Of a stretch of 64,000 nt of DNA, positions 1 to 11,303 are shown in pieces. This DNA is from Bryoerythrophyllum caledonicum. Taxonomy: Eukaryota > Streptophyta > Bryopsida > Pottiales > Pottiaceae. Location of the stretch: contig OZ020526.1 in NCBI GenBank assembly GCA_963971425.1, positions 18,815,173-18,879,172 of the forward strand, in the 5' to 3' direction. Every line of letters starts with the position of its first letter. Within the stretch, counting starts at the first letter, position 1. The notes under the pieces are model-generated. The model saw nothing but the letters and a program-made list of their open reading frames with translations, searched no databases and was not told the DNA's origin. Position numbers and translations under genes: made by a program.

Positions 1-354
1 GAAAAGAAATCGCGGAAGAAACCACGACGACTCCATCGATGATGCAAGAACGCATCCATCCAGCTCACGGCTCGTCGACATTGTTACCCGCCTTCGCTAC
101 CCGCCTCGACGCACCTGTGAAACCCGGTAGATAGTGGTCCGATACCGGTCCAATACCCGAGGTGATACTCAGCCTGATACACGCGGGGTATCAACTGAGA
201 GGGACACGAGTGGGCATGAAGACGAGGAGAGGAGAGAGCGAGCGAGAGCTGCTGGATCGATCGGAGACGGCGATGGTGGTGCGGGAGTGGCATTGCGAGA
301 GCGAGCGTTGGCCAGTGGAGCTCCGCGCGTGAGGAGGCACCAGCAGCAGGAGCC
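1..354 (+). other. Upstream region and 5' leader of COG6
   Basis: This stretch lies directly upstream of the COG6 start codon and probably holds the 5' leader and part of the promoter. It is purine-rich near 200-250 (GAGGAGAGGAGAGAGCGAGC), as plant leaders often are. No separate coding sequence is supported; open frames here on both strands show no recognisable protein and overlap exon 1. I cannot fix a transcription start. Confidence 0.5.
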
Positions 355-3300
355 ATGGGGACCATGACGGTGGCGCCGGGGCTGGCGCGCAAGCTGAAGA
401 AGGTGTTGGAGACGCGCACGGACTCGCCAGATCTGCTGGCGTCGTTGAGCGCGCTGTCGTCGTTCTACACGGACAACACGCAGCAGGCGCGCCGCAGCCT
501 GCGCACCACCATCGAGCGCCGCGGCTTGTCCATCAACGAGGAGTTTCTGCGCGCGTCGGAGTCCGCGCAGAAGGCGTTGGAGGCCGTGGAGCTCGAAGTC
601 GCGGGCCTGGCCGATTGCTGTGAGAGGTGCACGCAATGGCGTTCTCTTGCTCCCTTCTTTTGGTTCTGGTTTCCGCCTGCAGGTTGCGCGAATAGGAGCT
701 CCCCTGCACTTGTAGGCCGATTTTCGTGACTTAGGGTTAGCCATTCGAGGGTGTTTTTTGAATGATGGAGGTAGATCGGGTGGAATTTGTGGATTGGAGT
801 GTTAGCCTGACAGCCGACGTAGGGTTTGGCGCGAGAGATTGTTGAGAATCTAGTGGTAGGGAGAAGGAATTTCAGGTTCCGAAGATTTGGCTACGGACTT
901 GTATATAAGCTAGAATCTGCGTGTGTATTGTGAGTTCGACATTGGTCAACAGCGCCGTGGCGATCGAGGAAATTTGATTATTGTAGTGCGGAAGTACGAT
1001 CTTAGAATATTTGGATGCATTCCTAGGTGAATGGGGACAGGATAGACACACTTATCTGAGAGGCCTGCTTTAAGGAACTGTGGACGAGGATGAATTTTGG
1101 AAGCTGCGCTTTAGGGTGTACATCAAGGGTTTCGTTTGCTTGGTTTGATAAATTAGGTGATTTGTCGGTAGTTGTTATCATTGACCAGTACCCGTGCCGG
1201 TGTTCGAGTCGGAGGCATTGTGTTGTACTTACATGATTTTTTTCATTTGCCTCAGGATTGCGAAGTCGTTAAGCAGTTGCAGCAGCACAACCAGTGAGAT
1301 TGTGAGTGCCACCGAGCGGCTGAAGCAAGAGTTGGAGCAGACTACTGAACGGCAGGATCTTATTACGGCATTTTTGAACAACTACCAGCTTCGGCCAGAG
1401 GAGGTGACCGCCCTTCGGGAAGAAGATATTAGTGAGAACTTTTTCGAGGCATTGTTGCGGGTCCAAGAGATTCATGCAAACTGCAAAATTTTACTTCGGA
1501 CGCACCATCAGCGTGCAGGCTTGGAGTTGATGGACATGATGGCTGTTTACCAGGAAGCTGCATACGAACGGCTGTGTAGGTATGTTCGCTTTTATCTGTA
1601 TCTATTCAGCATAGAGGTCTCATTTGTCTCGTCTTGGTCTCTGTTCCCCGTTGCAGACCTTTCTGTGTCCACGTTTCTCACCTTGTTTCTTGATGCTTAC
1701 ACGAGCCTCTCAGTTCCTCTTTTGAGCTGCTGTTCTTTCTAGCTGATCAGTTTTTTGGACTATGCAGGTGGGTGCAAGCAGAATGCCGGAGCCTGGGTGA
1801 TAATGATACTCCCGAGGTGAGCGACCTTCTGAAAGCGGCAGCACAGTCTTTAAAAGACAGACCGGTACTCTTCAAGTATTGTGCTGAAGAGGTAGCTAAT
1901 ACACGTCATAATGCTTTGTTTCGACGGTTTATCACTGCGCTCACTCGAGGTGGTCCTGGAGGTATGCCAAGACCTATTGAAGTGCATGCACACGATCCTT
2001 TGCGTTATGTCGGTGACATGCTTGGCTGGATCCATCAGGCTTTAGCCTCAGAGCGGGAACTGGCCATGGCCTTGTTCAGTACGGAGCAAAATTCAGGGAC
2101 TACGTCTAGGAGATTTTCAAGTGACGCGTCAAATATGGGTTCGTCTGGGAGAGCCGCTTCGAAAGAATATAACAGGGAAGATTTGAAAGTGGAATCTGAC
2201 ATGGGGTATGTACTGGACCGAGTTTTCGAGGGTGTCTGCAGGCCATTTAAAGTGCGGGTGGATCAGGTCTTGCACTCCCAGCCTTCGCTTTTACTAGCGT
2301 ATAAGCTGAATAATCTTCTCGAATTCTACGGACACACTGTTTCGGATCTTCTAGGTCCAGGAGCCTCACTGTCGGTAACAATTCGTGAAGTCTGCGATGC
2401 TGCTCAACGCACGGTCTTGGACATTGTGAAGGCACGGGGTGACAAGCTGCTACGATACCCTTCTGCGGTGGCCGTTGATCTTTCTCCGCCTCCTGCCGTT
2501 GCTGAGACTATGTCAGTCCTTTTAGAGCTGATTGACAACTACGAGAGCATGATGGTTCCTGCTGGTGGACAGAAACCTGATTTTGAGCCAATCATTCAAG
2601 GGCTTTTGGATCCTCTCGTTCAAATGTGTGAACAATCTGCAGAAGCGTATGGATCCAAGCCTCAGCAAGGTATTGGAACACTTTTTTCTGAACCCTGTTG
2701 CTCTCAGATGTGTGATTGTGCTGCATTGTCGACCTATTGGAGAGTGCCTCAATTTCTGGGTTCATAGATATCAATGACAATATTTCACTTTACTGCAACT
2801 GATCATATCCTGTTGTAGCAACAGTTGGTATGGTTCGAGGTAGTGAGATGGAGAATGCCTTCATCCCAAAATTCCTAAAGTCTCCATCTCCAACCGCTTG
2901 ATACGCTGACTCTTTCTGTGTGTGCTGATTTTACCAGGCATGAGACGTAACAGTGGCGAAATTCCACCTTCGGGGCGCAGGCCTCCGCCCATGTCGTCCT
3001 CACAGCGGCGCCCCTCATCAGTAGAGACTCTTCTGAACGGTGCGCCCAATTCCCAGGCTCCCCAGAGCGTGCTTTCCCTCCGAAAGATGTTCCTCATCAA
3101 CTGTTTATCAGCGATGCAGGAGCCTCTGAAAACTCACGCGGTGGCCGATACGTCTGTGAGGTCTCTCTCTGTCCGCATAGAGGCCAACATTGCAGCGCTG
3201 GCAGAATCAGAGCTCACGGTGATACTGGAGCGCTGCGGGCTTCAGAAGAAAGTCACCTACATCAAGGACAGAATACGGAAGAGCAAGTTGGGAGAAATTG

Positions 3301-3626
3301 TGCCCAACGAAGAAGACTTCGATGATGGAAAGCCCATGGTGGAAGCGGACGGGATGTCTGTGTCGGCAGTGTCGGAGTCGCTGAAGCTGCTCTTTGGGCT
3401 GCTGTTGGGTGGAAACGACGGTGCTATTCCAGAGTTTGAGCAGATCAGGCTTCCACAGTTCAGAAGTGAATCATGTGGACGTGTAGCGAAAGCGGTAGCG
3501 GAGGCGTATGAAGTTGTGTACAATGCAGTCTCAGATCCCGCTAACGGTTACTCGGATGCAAAGTCAATGCTTCGACATTCTCCAGAGCAGATGAAAACGA
3601 TTCTTGGGTTAGGATTCTTAGGTTAG
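355..3626 (+). CDS. COG6: Conserved oligomeric Golgi complex subunit 6 (COG6)
   Basis: Subunit 6 of the COG tethering complex, a peripheral Golgi complex that captures recycling vesicles and keeps Golgi glycosylation enzymes in place. Four exons join in phase: 355-626, 1256-1579, 1768-2669, 2938-3626, giving 728 aa and a stop at 3624-3626. The start follows plant COG6 proteins, which open with a similar MGT..APGL.RKLKKVLE segment. Other family blocks are visible: RTHHQRAGLELMDMMAVYQE in exon 2, FKYCAEEVANTRHNALFRRF and GGPGGMPRPIEVHAHDPLRY in exon 3, and the C-terminal PEFEQIRLPQFRSE and AKAVAEAYEVVYNAV in exon 4. N-terminal and central parts should form helical rods and coiled coil. Length fits the family (about 680-730 aa). 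Exon 1 uses the donor GTGCAC, which departs from consensus but restores frame exactly. The gene looks intact. Confidence 0.96.
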
Positions 3627-4599
3627 TGCCACATCTCTCTCCTGATGGCGTTCCATACTGTAATTGTAAGACTTCTAATTCTATTGATGAGCTTGTCTCC
3701 GAATTCTTCGATTTTGCTGGAATCTAGAATCGGAGAAATTCATTATCTCAATCCTATAAATTTTTAATGTTCTGAAGAGGTTTTGCTCTTCTGGGACTAT
3801 TTTTTTATATTTGAAGCCCAGCTGATGGGTATGTGAAATTTCAATTGGCATGAAACGATTCTCAACTTTGAAGTTCATGATACTTCAAATCATGTTTTGG
3901 AGTCATGGTATTCTATAGATACCTAAAGATACATTGTGAAGTATATTAACCCCCCTTGGTCATGTTTCTCCAAAACCAAGATATGTGCTGATTTTTCTCT
4001 TTGAACTAACTTTGATGGAGATGCAATGCCTACTTTTAGTATCCAACCTTACGAAATTGAACTCGAACCATGACGTGAACTTTGGGGAGAATTTGCACAA
4101 CATCCAATGGTTGATGGAATATATTATAGAGTTTATAGTTACTCTATATTGGTGATGAAAATTGTGGACTTTGGAGGGTATACTACTTTATCCATCAATA
4201 GATTCTTGCAAGAATTTTTGTGTTTTGAGTAAAAGAGGTTCACATGTGTGTTGGGTGGATAACTTTGCATTGACATATCACATGCGAAGAAAACATTTAT
4301 ACATGATTATTGGTGATTTTTAAAACTTTTGTCTACTTGATTGCATACAAAAATGTTCCAAACTTTTTCAAGTTAAAACAAAAGTTTTGTAATGCCATGA
4401 GAGAGATCAACAAGCACAAAGCAATGAAGAATTTCTTAAAGACAAATTTCAATCAAAATTTAAGACCAAAATCATTTTGCATGTGTATGAAATGCAACAT
4501 AGTATGCGGCATGGTAACCATTGTATTTTAGTGTATTTGATGTATTTTGTGTTTCATTCCTAGCTTTTCCATGAGTTCTATAACTCCAAATCATGATAT
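3627..4599. other. COG6 3' flank, no gene seen
   Basis: AT-rich spacer that must include the COG6 3' UTR and then ends at the transposon insertion point. The longest open frame (4310-4531) shows no similarity to a known family. At 4584-4599 the sequence forms the left arm and centre of a palindrome interrupted by the transposon. Confidence 0.6.
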
Positions 4600-4606
4600 G
4601 ATTTGG
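4600..4606. repeat. Left target-site duplication (GATTTGG)
   Basis: The 7 bases GATTTGG directly precede the left terminal repeat and recur directly after the right one at 14858-14864. This is what target duplication on insertion leaves. Mutator-like elements usually make 8-11 bp duplications, so 7 bp is slightly short; the match cannot be extended on either side. Confidence 0.85.
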
Positions 4607-4920
4607 ACCCGCTCACTAGGTTCAATCCGTGTTCGGGCTGTCAGGCCCTGTTTTGGTCTTCTTTCCGTCTCCCGCGGCCGTCCCCCAAAAGCATCTTTCC
4701 GCCCCCTTGTCCGCGTCTTTTCCTTCCAGCGCCTCTCGCCCTTTCCGAGATCCCTGCCCGATCCATCCCGATAAGCGCCTGCCCGCCCCTGCTATCGGCG
4801 CAGACCCCGAGACCCGATAACACCATATCGGCTAACGGCCTAGGAACGGATCCACGCCCACGTGTACCGGTGGGACCCATCCACCCGCCCTCCGCCGCCG
4901 ATAAGCCAGTATCATCCGGG
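4607..4920 (+). repeat. Left terminal inverted repeat, 314 bp
   Basis: Starts ACCCGCTCACTAGGTTCAAT and ends at CATCCGGG (4920). Its reverse complement is at 14544-14857. I see one mismatch (CTCCGCC here against CTCTGCC in the other arm, near 4890). The arm is GC-rich and has five CGATA/TATCG motifs clustered in its inner half (about 4770-4900). An 80-codon open frame on the minus strand (4641-4880) is copied exactly in the other repeat, but that follows from the repeat and is not evidence for a gene. Confidence 0.95.
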
Positions 4921-5690
4921 GATGGTCACAATCATCCATCGCAGGAGGGTTGCAATCAGCCGGAATCCAAATCGATTGAATCTGAAAGCAATCATTTTTT
5001 GCATAGGGTTTCGATGGAGCTATCGCGGATTGAATGACAGGGCGGTCTCTTGATTTGGTCTAGGCGATGTGCTTTCATGGTAAAGCGTGAGATGGTTTTG
5101 ATAGCTATAGTTCTGTGGTTGGCGGCTGGTAGTCTCGACAGGAGAATTAGAGTCTCATCATTGTCGCCATCAATTTCAAATGTTCCGGCGGCGTTGTTCA
5201 AATGGCGAAGGCTGCTGTTGGCTCGTTTTCTCTCTCATTTGCAAACCCGTTTGTTTGTACTCGCTATTATCGTTTGCGCTGTTCTTTTGCGAGCTCGATC
5301 TCAGAGAATTCCTTGACATCTTCCATCTCCGACGACGCCTTCTGGTAAGCATGCAAACCCTCCCGCTCTCATTCAGTTTGTAAACCTATAGCCTCATATC
5401 GAGTTGTGAAGTGGACGCAGGAAGTTGATAGTTAGGGTTTCTGGAACTCGATATTCTCAGTACTATTTTTTCTGGAATCATACTGAAGTTTATCTTCGAT
5501 TGGAGTACGAAAGGAGATAACGATTGGAATTCCAAGTGCCGCGCTGATAGGAGTACCAAGGGAGATACCGTTTGGAATACTAAAAGGCTTTAACTTCTCG
5601 GTTTTAGTTTAGGGTTTAGGGTTTCTCATGTACCACGTTTCATAATGAGTTTCATGACTGATTTGCGCTGTATGCTGTAGGTCTGCAAAA
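4921..5690 (+). other. Leader region of the transposon's protease gene
   Basis: Internal element DNA between the left terminal repeat and the first ATG of the long plus-strand gene. It probably holds the promoter and 5' UTR. A likely 5' UTR intron ends with the acceptor CTGTAG at about 5680, ten bases before the ATG. Two short near-copies of GGAGTAC-AAGGAGATAACG/CCG lie at about 5503-5570. No additional coding exon is supported. Confidence 0.5.
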
Positions 5691-8600
5691 ATGCCGAGAT
5701 GCAACTGCGTCAGTGAGTTACCGAGAGGGGTGGAGGCTGTTCCCACCCACCCGAAGTACAACGATAGGCTGAAGAGGATAGAGCAAGTTTTCAAGGTGGA
5801 GGGGCATTACTGGCAAGACAGCTGGTCTCCTCTCACGGCCAGGAGAATGATTCTGGCGATGCACGGGCCAGACTCGCAGATTTACAAGACCAGTGAACTG
5901 TCTCCGGAGAAGAAAGCTTTTCACTGTCCGTATTGCAAGGAGGTCGGGCAGAAACATAGGATCAATCTGCACCTGAATCACGCGAAGTGCCCTGGGCGAC
6001 CTAACAGGAAAATGCCTGCTTATCCGAACCTCGACATCAAGAATCAACCTCAATTCATACAGAAGATGGTGGATTCTACAACAGTGGACGAAATCATTGC
6101 TGCTTTCCAACATATCGTCCCACTCGATAGGGCTAGCAGGAAGCCGAGAGGCGGCGGGAAGAGAGCGGCCGGGACTGGATCTCGGGACACGCGCGCAAGA
6201 AAGCGAGGAGCGTCGTCCTCTCGGGCATCGAGAGAAGTCCGATTGGAAGCCGATGACGAGGAGTCGTCATCGGATGACGACGATCAGTACGAGGCGGGCG
6301 AGGATGGCGATAGGTCTGAGGACCGCGAAGATGTCGATGCTAGGCCCATGGACATCGTCGCCTACAGCGTTCCAGCGACATCGGAAAGTGGGCACTTCGT
6401 TTCCGGGAATGTCGCTTCCAGAGCCCCGATAAGCCAGGCGATTGTTACATCAAGTGCTCGTGGTCGGGACATGCACTCGATAAAGCGAGGTGCATCGTCC
6501 TCTCGGGCATCGAGAGTAGTGCATGCACAGGCCCCGTCCGATACGACCACATCGGATGAGGAGGACCAGGACGGGTCGCGAGAGGATAGCGAATCCTCTG
6601 AGGCGCGCGAAGATACCGATGCGCGTCCCAATGAAGTGATCCCGGTCAGGCATCCAGCGACGGCGAAGGGTGGGCAATGCAGCTCCGGGAACGTCGAGAA
6701 GAGGCCTACGATAGGCCAGGATGTTGCAACATCCTCTCGGCGTGCGAGGAGCCCCAAACCGAACTTTACTGCGCGTGCGATGTGTCCCTTTGACAGCATC
6801 ACTGCCCCGAATTTCCATGGAGAAGACGATCCATATTCCGTAGGGAATGCACCGGAAGTGCGCGAACAGTACAAGGTGGTGCGGAGGGACGATGGACCTA
6901 GCGCGACTCTCGCCGATATCTCCGACGAGAGGTTAAGTATCAAACAATACCTCGCGGGGGGCGCTAGGCCGAGGTACAGTAACCCGGACAGAGAAGCCAG
7001 GGCGCGGGAATTGGAGGAAATGCGCATTCGCGAAATAGAGCGCATTCGTCTCGACGTGGACGAAAAGTACGCGGCGTCCATCCAAACCGACATACCTCCA
7101 GTGAGGCGAACGCGAACCCCTTTGTGGATTCTCATGAAGAATGGTTTGCTGTCTGAAGAGGAGCGTCGCAGCATATCGTCGGAGGATCATCTACTTCAGA
7201 TGATGCAGGACGTTGTGGCGCAAGGGCAGTGGCGTTTTACGTCTGCTATCGGGCAAGCGTTCTGCACGCAAGCCATCTCCACCGACGAGCTAAATGAGTG
7301 CAAGCCTATCGTGGAGCTGGCGCAGTTTCCGTGGAGCGAGAAGCTGAGAATTCGGTGGGTTGCTACTGTGAGGGAGACGTGGCTATTTCTTCAACGAGAG
7401 AAGGAGGCGCAAGAATGGGAGGTCTCGGGAAGAGCTAGGGCCGCCAGGATCCAACAAGACCGCGAGGCGGAACTGGTCTCCCGAATTGCCTCCTACGACA
7501 AGGAGCGGTCTGTGGAATGGGAGGCCTTGGTGTGGGACTACAATCTCCTGTTCCACTTCTGCGCCGATAACCCCTTCATTCGCGAGCTCTTGCCGCCCAT
7601 GCCATGGAAACACAACTCCGAAGAGGCGAGAGTGGTGTTATCGATCTTGAAGGCAGCAAGTATCGATCCCATGCGTCCTCCCCGAGAAGCGAGGCTCCTG
7701 AAGTGCTGGTTTATCGCCAACGGTTTCAGTAACCGGTTTGTCCCCCCTCTATTATCGTCATCTATTTTACCAGCTATTTTAGGGATTCAATGCTATCGGA
7801 TTCTCGTTCCAGTTCAGAGTTTTTTGTCGTTTTAACAACTACTGGATTGGAGGTATCGCTTATGAGTTATCGGCTGACTGTTGTTTGAATTGCAGTGGAA
7901 CAAATATGTGCCATCCCCACGCGCGAATGACGCCGCTGATGGTTGATAGGAACTCCGATAACGCACATTCGCCTTGGGATGGCGCATTATTTCTGTACGA
8001 GAAGCTAGGGAGGTTTCTCTTCGGGCATGTGGAGTACGCGGATGAAGATCCGGAGGTGGTAGAACTCCATCAGATGCTCGTTAACGAAGCGCGTGAATGC
8101 GGCAGAGCTGTAATACAGTTCACCCATCACGTAAGAGCGCGGACAGTCATCGACATGGCCTGTAGACACGAGGTGCAGTTTGAGCTGAGGTGGTGTCAAA
8201 CCGATCTGGCGTCGTACATGCCATGGGAGCTTCTCGAAGAGCAATGCCTGTTTCGGGAAGACATCGACTTACTATATGTCGGCAGTGGATCGAGTAAGCC
8301 GTCCGCCACATCGTTTACGATCTTCACTTACAATTTTATGCATATCGTGTGTGAGTACTTATGTTTATCCACTGTCACGTGTGTACAGATATGGTAGGTG
8401 GTCACCTTATCGGAGTCCATGACGGGCCCGAGATGCAGGCTTGTCTCACGGCGATAACAAGTTTCTGCCGGAAGCAATGCGCAGCATCGGTGTCACGTAT
8501 TCGATCCGAAGACGTCACGGAGGATTCTTCTCGGAATACTCGAGACATCGAGGGTGCCCAGGCTCTTATCGCCGTCCACGACGGAACTCCGATTGGGCTC

Positions 8601-10894
8601 GGAGAGCGACAAGAACCTGCTCAAAGAAGGGAGCACGTAGAGAAGGTCTCTCTCCCGCCGCATATCGTGGTGGAGGACGTCGGCGATAAGAAAGATGAGA
8701 GTCCTTCAGAACCTGCATCTCGGGAGGGGGAGGAGACGATGGACGTCGACTCCGAGAGGGAGGAGATCTCGGGTAACGAAGGAGATGCCAGTATCCCCGA
8801 CCCCGGGTTCGATGACGTCCCGAATTTAAGCCGTGGGAGCGAGGAGCGAGAAGCCGATGTCACACCTGACAACGCCGAGGTCAGCCAGGAAGCTGAGAAC
8901 CTAGCGGACCGGCGCACTACATCTGCAGGCGGTGCTACTGCCGAAGGCGATATGTCAGGCGTCGCTTCTTACATGGTCCCGGTTCCTATCGAAGCCGAGA
9001 AGGAATGTCGGGCTAAAGAAAACAACGATCCGCCTATCGTTGAGAGGGATTCGCAGCCATCGGAGCCTAGGCTGTCTGAAGAAGAAGCGGCAATGCCTTC
9101 GGAGCCTACCGTACCTGAAGAAGGAGCGGCAACGCCATCGGAGCCTGTTGTGGCGGACGACGGGGACGAAACGCCTCTCGGATGGACCCAGGTAATGGCT
9201 GACCTCACGCTTGGAGATGGGTTGCTAAACCTACACGGGAACCGAACCCCCGAGGACTTACGATTATTACACGGGGTAAGAACACAACGTAGTCGTGAAG
9301 GTTGCCGAGGGAATTAATAGACAAAACCATCCTTTTAACCTATCGCGATATCCGCCTATGTATGCTATGTTGTTTGCTTCCCCTCGAATCCGTGTCATAG
9401 AGACTACGCCCCTAACGACTATAGATTCTTGGTTTTTGTAGGACGGGTTATCGGAACAATGGAGAGAGCGAACTCTAGCGCAAGTCATCGAGGGCGTGAT
9501 GGAGAAGAGGGAGTCCATTGTGTATCATCCAGGACTTCTGGAATCGCTCGCGAAACGCGTCCCTGATAACCCACCCCCGTATGAGTGTATGTTGCCCGAG
9601 AACCGCCACATCTGCACGTCTCGGATGCCCGACTGGAATAGAGAGCCCACTCTATGCTTCGAGGCTGCAAGTCACTCTCCGGAGCTGGTCGAGCAAAGTT
9701 TGGGTCTTATCGTCGAGCTTCTGAAGCACAGGTTTAGTTTTTTTACTCTTATCGTCCGATACTTTCCGATTTGCTTCCTCAAGTATAGTTCATGTTCGAT
9801 ATCTTGTGAACGATAACCCCTTAATACGATATGACTTGTACTGTACAAATGCACGTATCGTTTGCTAACTCACAGTGTCATTTCTGTCCCGCAGACCCCC
9901 TGGCAAGAAACTCGATGACATTGTAGACGATATGCTCGTCTTCGGCCCGGACAAGAGGAAAGCTGTGACCATATCGCTCAATCGTGCCGACTGGGGCTGC
10001 ATTCTCCAGGACCGGCGAGAGCTCGACGGCTCTCTTATGGACTTCCTACTCCGGCATATCGTATACCGCGCTGACCCGGAGGTACGACGGCACTACGCGT
10101 TGACTCACAACTGGATGTCCAATTGCATGCAGTCGAAAATCGATGACGCAAGCACATGGGACGAAGTCGTGTATTACATCTATCGTACCGTGCGTACCGT
10201 ATCTCGACTCGAGGACACACTAGTGGTGCCCTACCAGAACATGGGTCACTGGAGTATATTTGTCGTGGAGGACTCCCAGACGATACAATTCGACACGTTG
10301 AATATGCACCGGGACGAGCGAGCGGGCAACTTCGCGTTTGTGTTGCACATGGCGTGGGCGATGGCGAGGGGTGTTTCGCCAAAGTTGGCCATGTGGAGGA
10401 AGTGGCAAGGACGGAAGGTGAAGAGGTTGCCGATTCCAAAGCAAGCGTTGTCGTGGGAGTGCGGTTACGTGTCGTGCTTAGCATTCTGGCAGTACCTCGT
10501 CATACGTGGGAGTAGTCCAGTGTCCAATCCGGATTTGCTGAAGAACCACAAATGGCAGGACTGGGCGGGGTCAAAAGCGCGACTGTGGTTAGTTCAGGCG
10601 TTCTATCTCGAGCTTATTTCCCCGCCCAATGGGTTTTCTAAGCCTACAGTTGATGTCTGGAGTCCTGTACAGGCATATGTTCTCGCCAGCGAGAACATGG
10701 AGGGCGATGATGAAACCATGGAGATGAGCCCGGAAACAGGAAGGAGGAATACGACGAGGACTGCTATCGACTTGGGTATCGAGAAGACGATAGCATTGCA
10801 GCTCAAGGGATGTCGTGTGAGGCAGCCTCTCGGCGAAGCACCTAGGGAAGGGGTGAAGAAGCCGGGCACGAAGAGAAAGCCGAAGAAGAAGTAG
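5691..10894 (+). CDS. Transposon-encoded zinc-finger and Ulp1-like (C48) protease protein
   Basis: Five exons join in phase: 5691-7735, 7896-8293, 8389-9275, 9442-9731, 9895-10894, giving 1539 aa. Residues 79-100 form a CxxC...HxxH..C cluster (HCPYCKEVGQK...LNHAKC) that looks like a single C2H2/CCHC zinc finger. Residues about 170-360 are acidic and Ser-rich and include a 94-codon tandem duplication. A second acidic, proline-rich stretch follows, with three PSEP repeats near 9050-9150. The C-terminus is a Ulp1/SENP-type cysteine protease fold: His1325 in MGHWSIFVV, Asp1340 in FDTLN, Gln1390 in PKQ and Cys1396 in SWECGYVSC, with the family Q-x5-C spacing. The last residues are Lys-rich (KRKPKKK), a possible nuclear signal. 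Such proteases cleave SUMO or similar modifiers in their family; the substrate here is unknown. It faces the transposase gene and is probably nuclear. The middle region matches nothing I know. Confidence 0.85.
6198..6763 (+). repeat. 94-codon tandem duplication inside the protease gene
   Basis: Two units about 282 bp apart, the first beginning at 6201 and the second at 6483. Both start KRGASSSRASR, continue through an acidic Asp/Glu/Ser stretch to DARP, and end with PAT...G...SSGNV and a TSS.R segment. The period is an exact multiple of three, so frame is kept. The core start is nearly identical at the DNA level and the rest has diverged. Confidence 0.85.
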
Positions 10895-11303
10895 GCTCAG
10901 AGCTTCTTCTTCTTGTATTTTATATGTACGATAGGTTAGGATCAGACATATCGTCCGACGATAGGTGTGTATACATTCATTTTCCGATCAAATACCGGAC
11001 GAGTCTGTACTGTATATTCCATAATGTACAAGAATGTGTTGGTAATGAAATGATCGCGAAGATGTCTTTCTATCCTGGCTATCGTTTATCTATGCATTAT
11101 AATGTGTATTTGTCCTACCAATCCCGTTTGTATCCTGTCGAGGACTATACCTCCCGCGATAAGAACTATAGGAGCGAGAGCAGTATACCTCTTCCGATAA
11201 GATGAACATATGTAGGAGAGGACGATGGACCGCAATATGGCAACCCGATAACGCGGTGGCGTTATCGGATCTCTAAATTTAGAATATAGACTACTGGCTA
11301 TGC
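10895..11303. other. Spacer between the two convergent transposon genes
   Basis: About 410 bp between the stop codons of the protease gene and the transposase gene. It must hold both 3' ends. It contains about nine CGATA/TATCG motifs, including close pairs at about 10926-10970. No coding sequence is supported. Confidence 0.65.
11245..11268. promoter_or_regulatory. Perfect palindrome with a CGATA motif in each arm
   Basis: Arms CCGATAACGC and GCGTTATCGG match over 10 bp around a GGTG loop. It lies 36 bp beyond the transposase stop codon, between the convergent genes. It could be a protein-binding dyad or a 3'-end hairpin. The sequence shows the symmetry; any function is inference. Confidence 0.6.

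Noticed and set aside
4641..4880. 80-codon open frame on the minus strand in the left terminal repeat, repeated exactly at 14584-14823
   Set aside because: Its identity is simply that of the terminal repeats. Arg/Gly-rich composition and no recognisable domain; open by GC content rather than selection.
7836..9897. Treating the long plus-strand open frames in the transposon as four separate genes
   Set aside because: Consensus-like donors and acceptors join them in perfect phase into one 1539-aa protein; separate starts would lack leaders and cut the protease from its upstream region.
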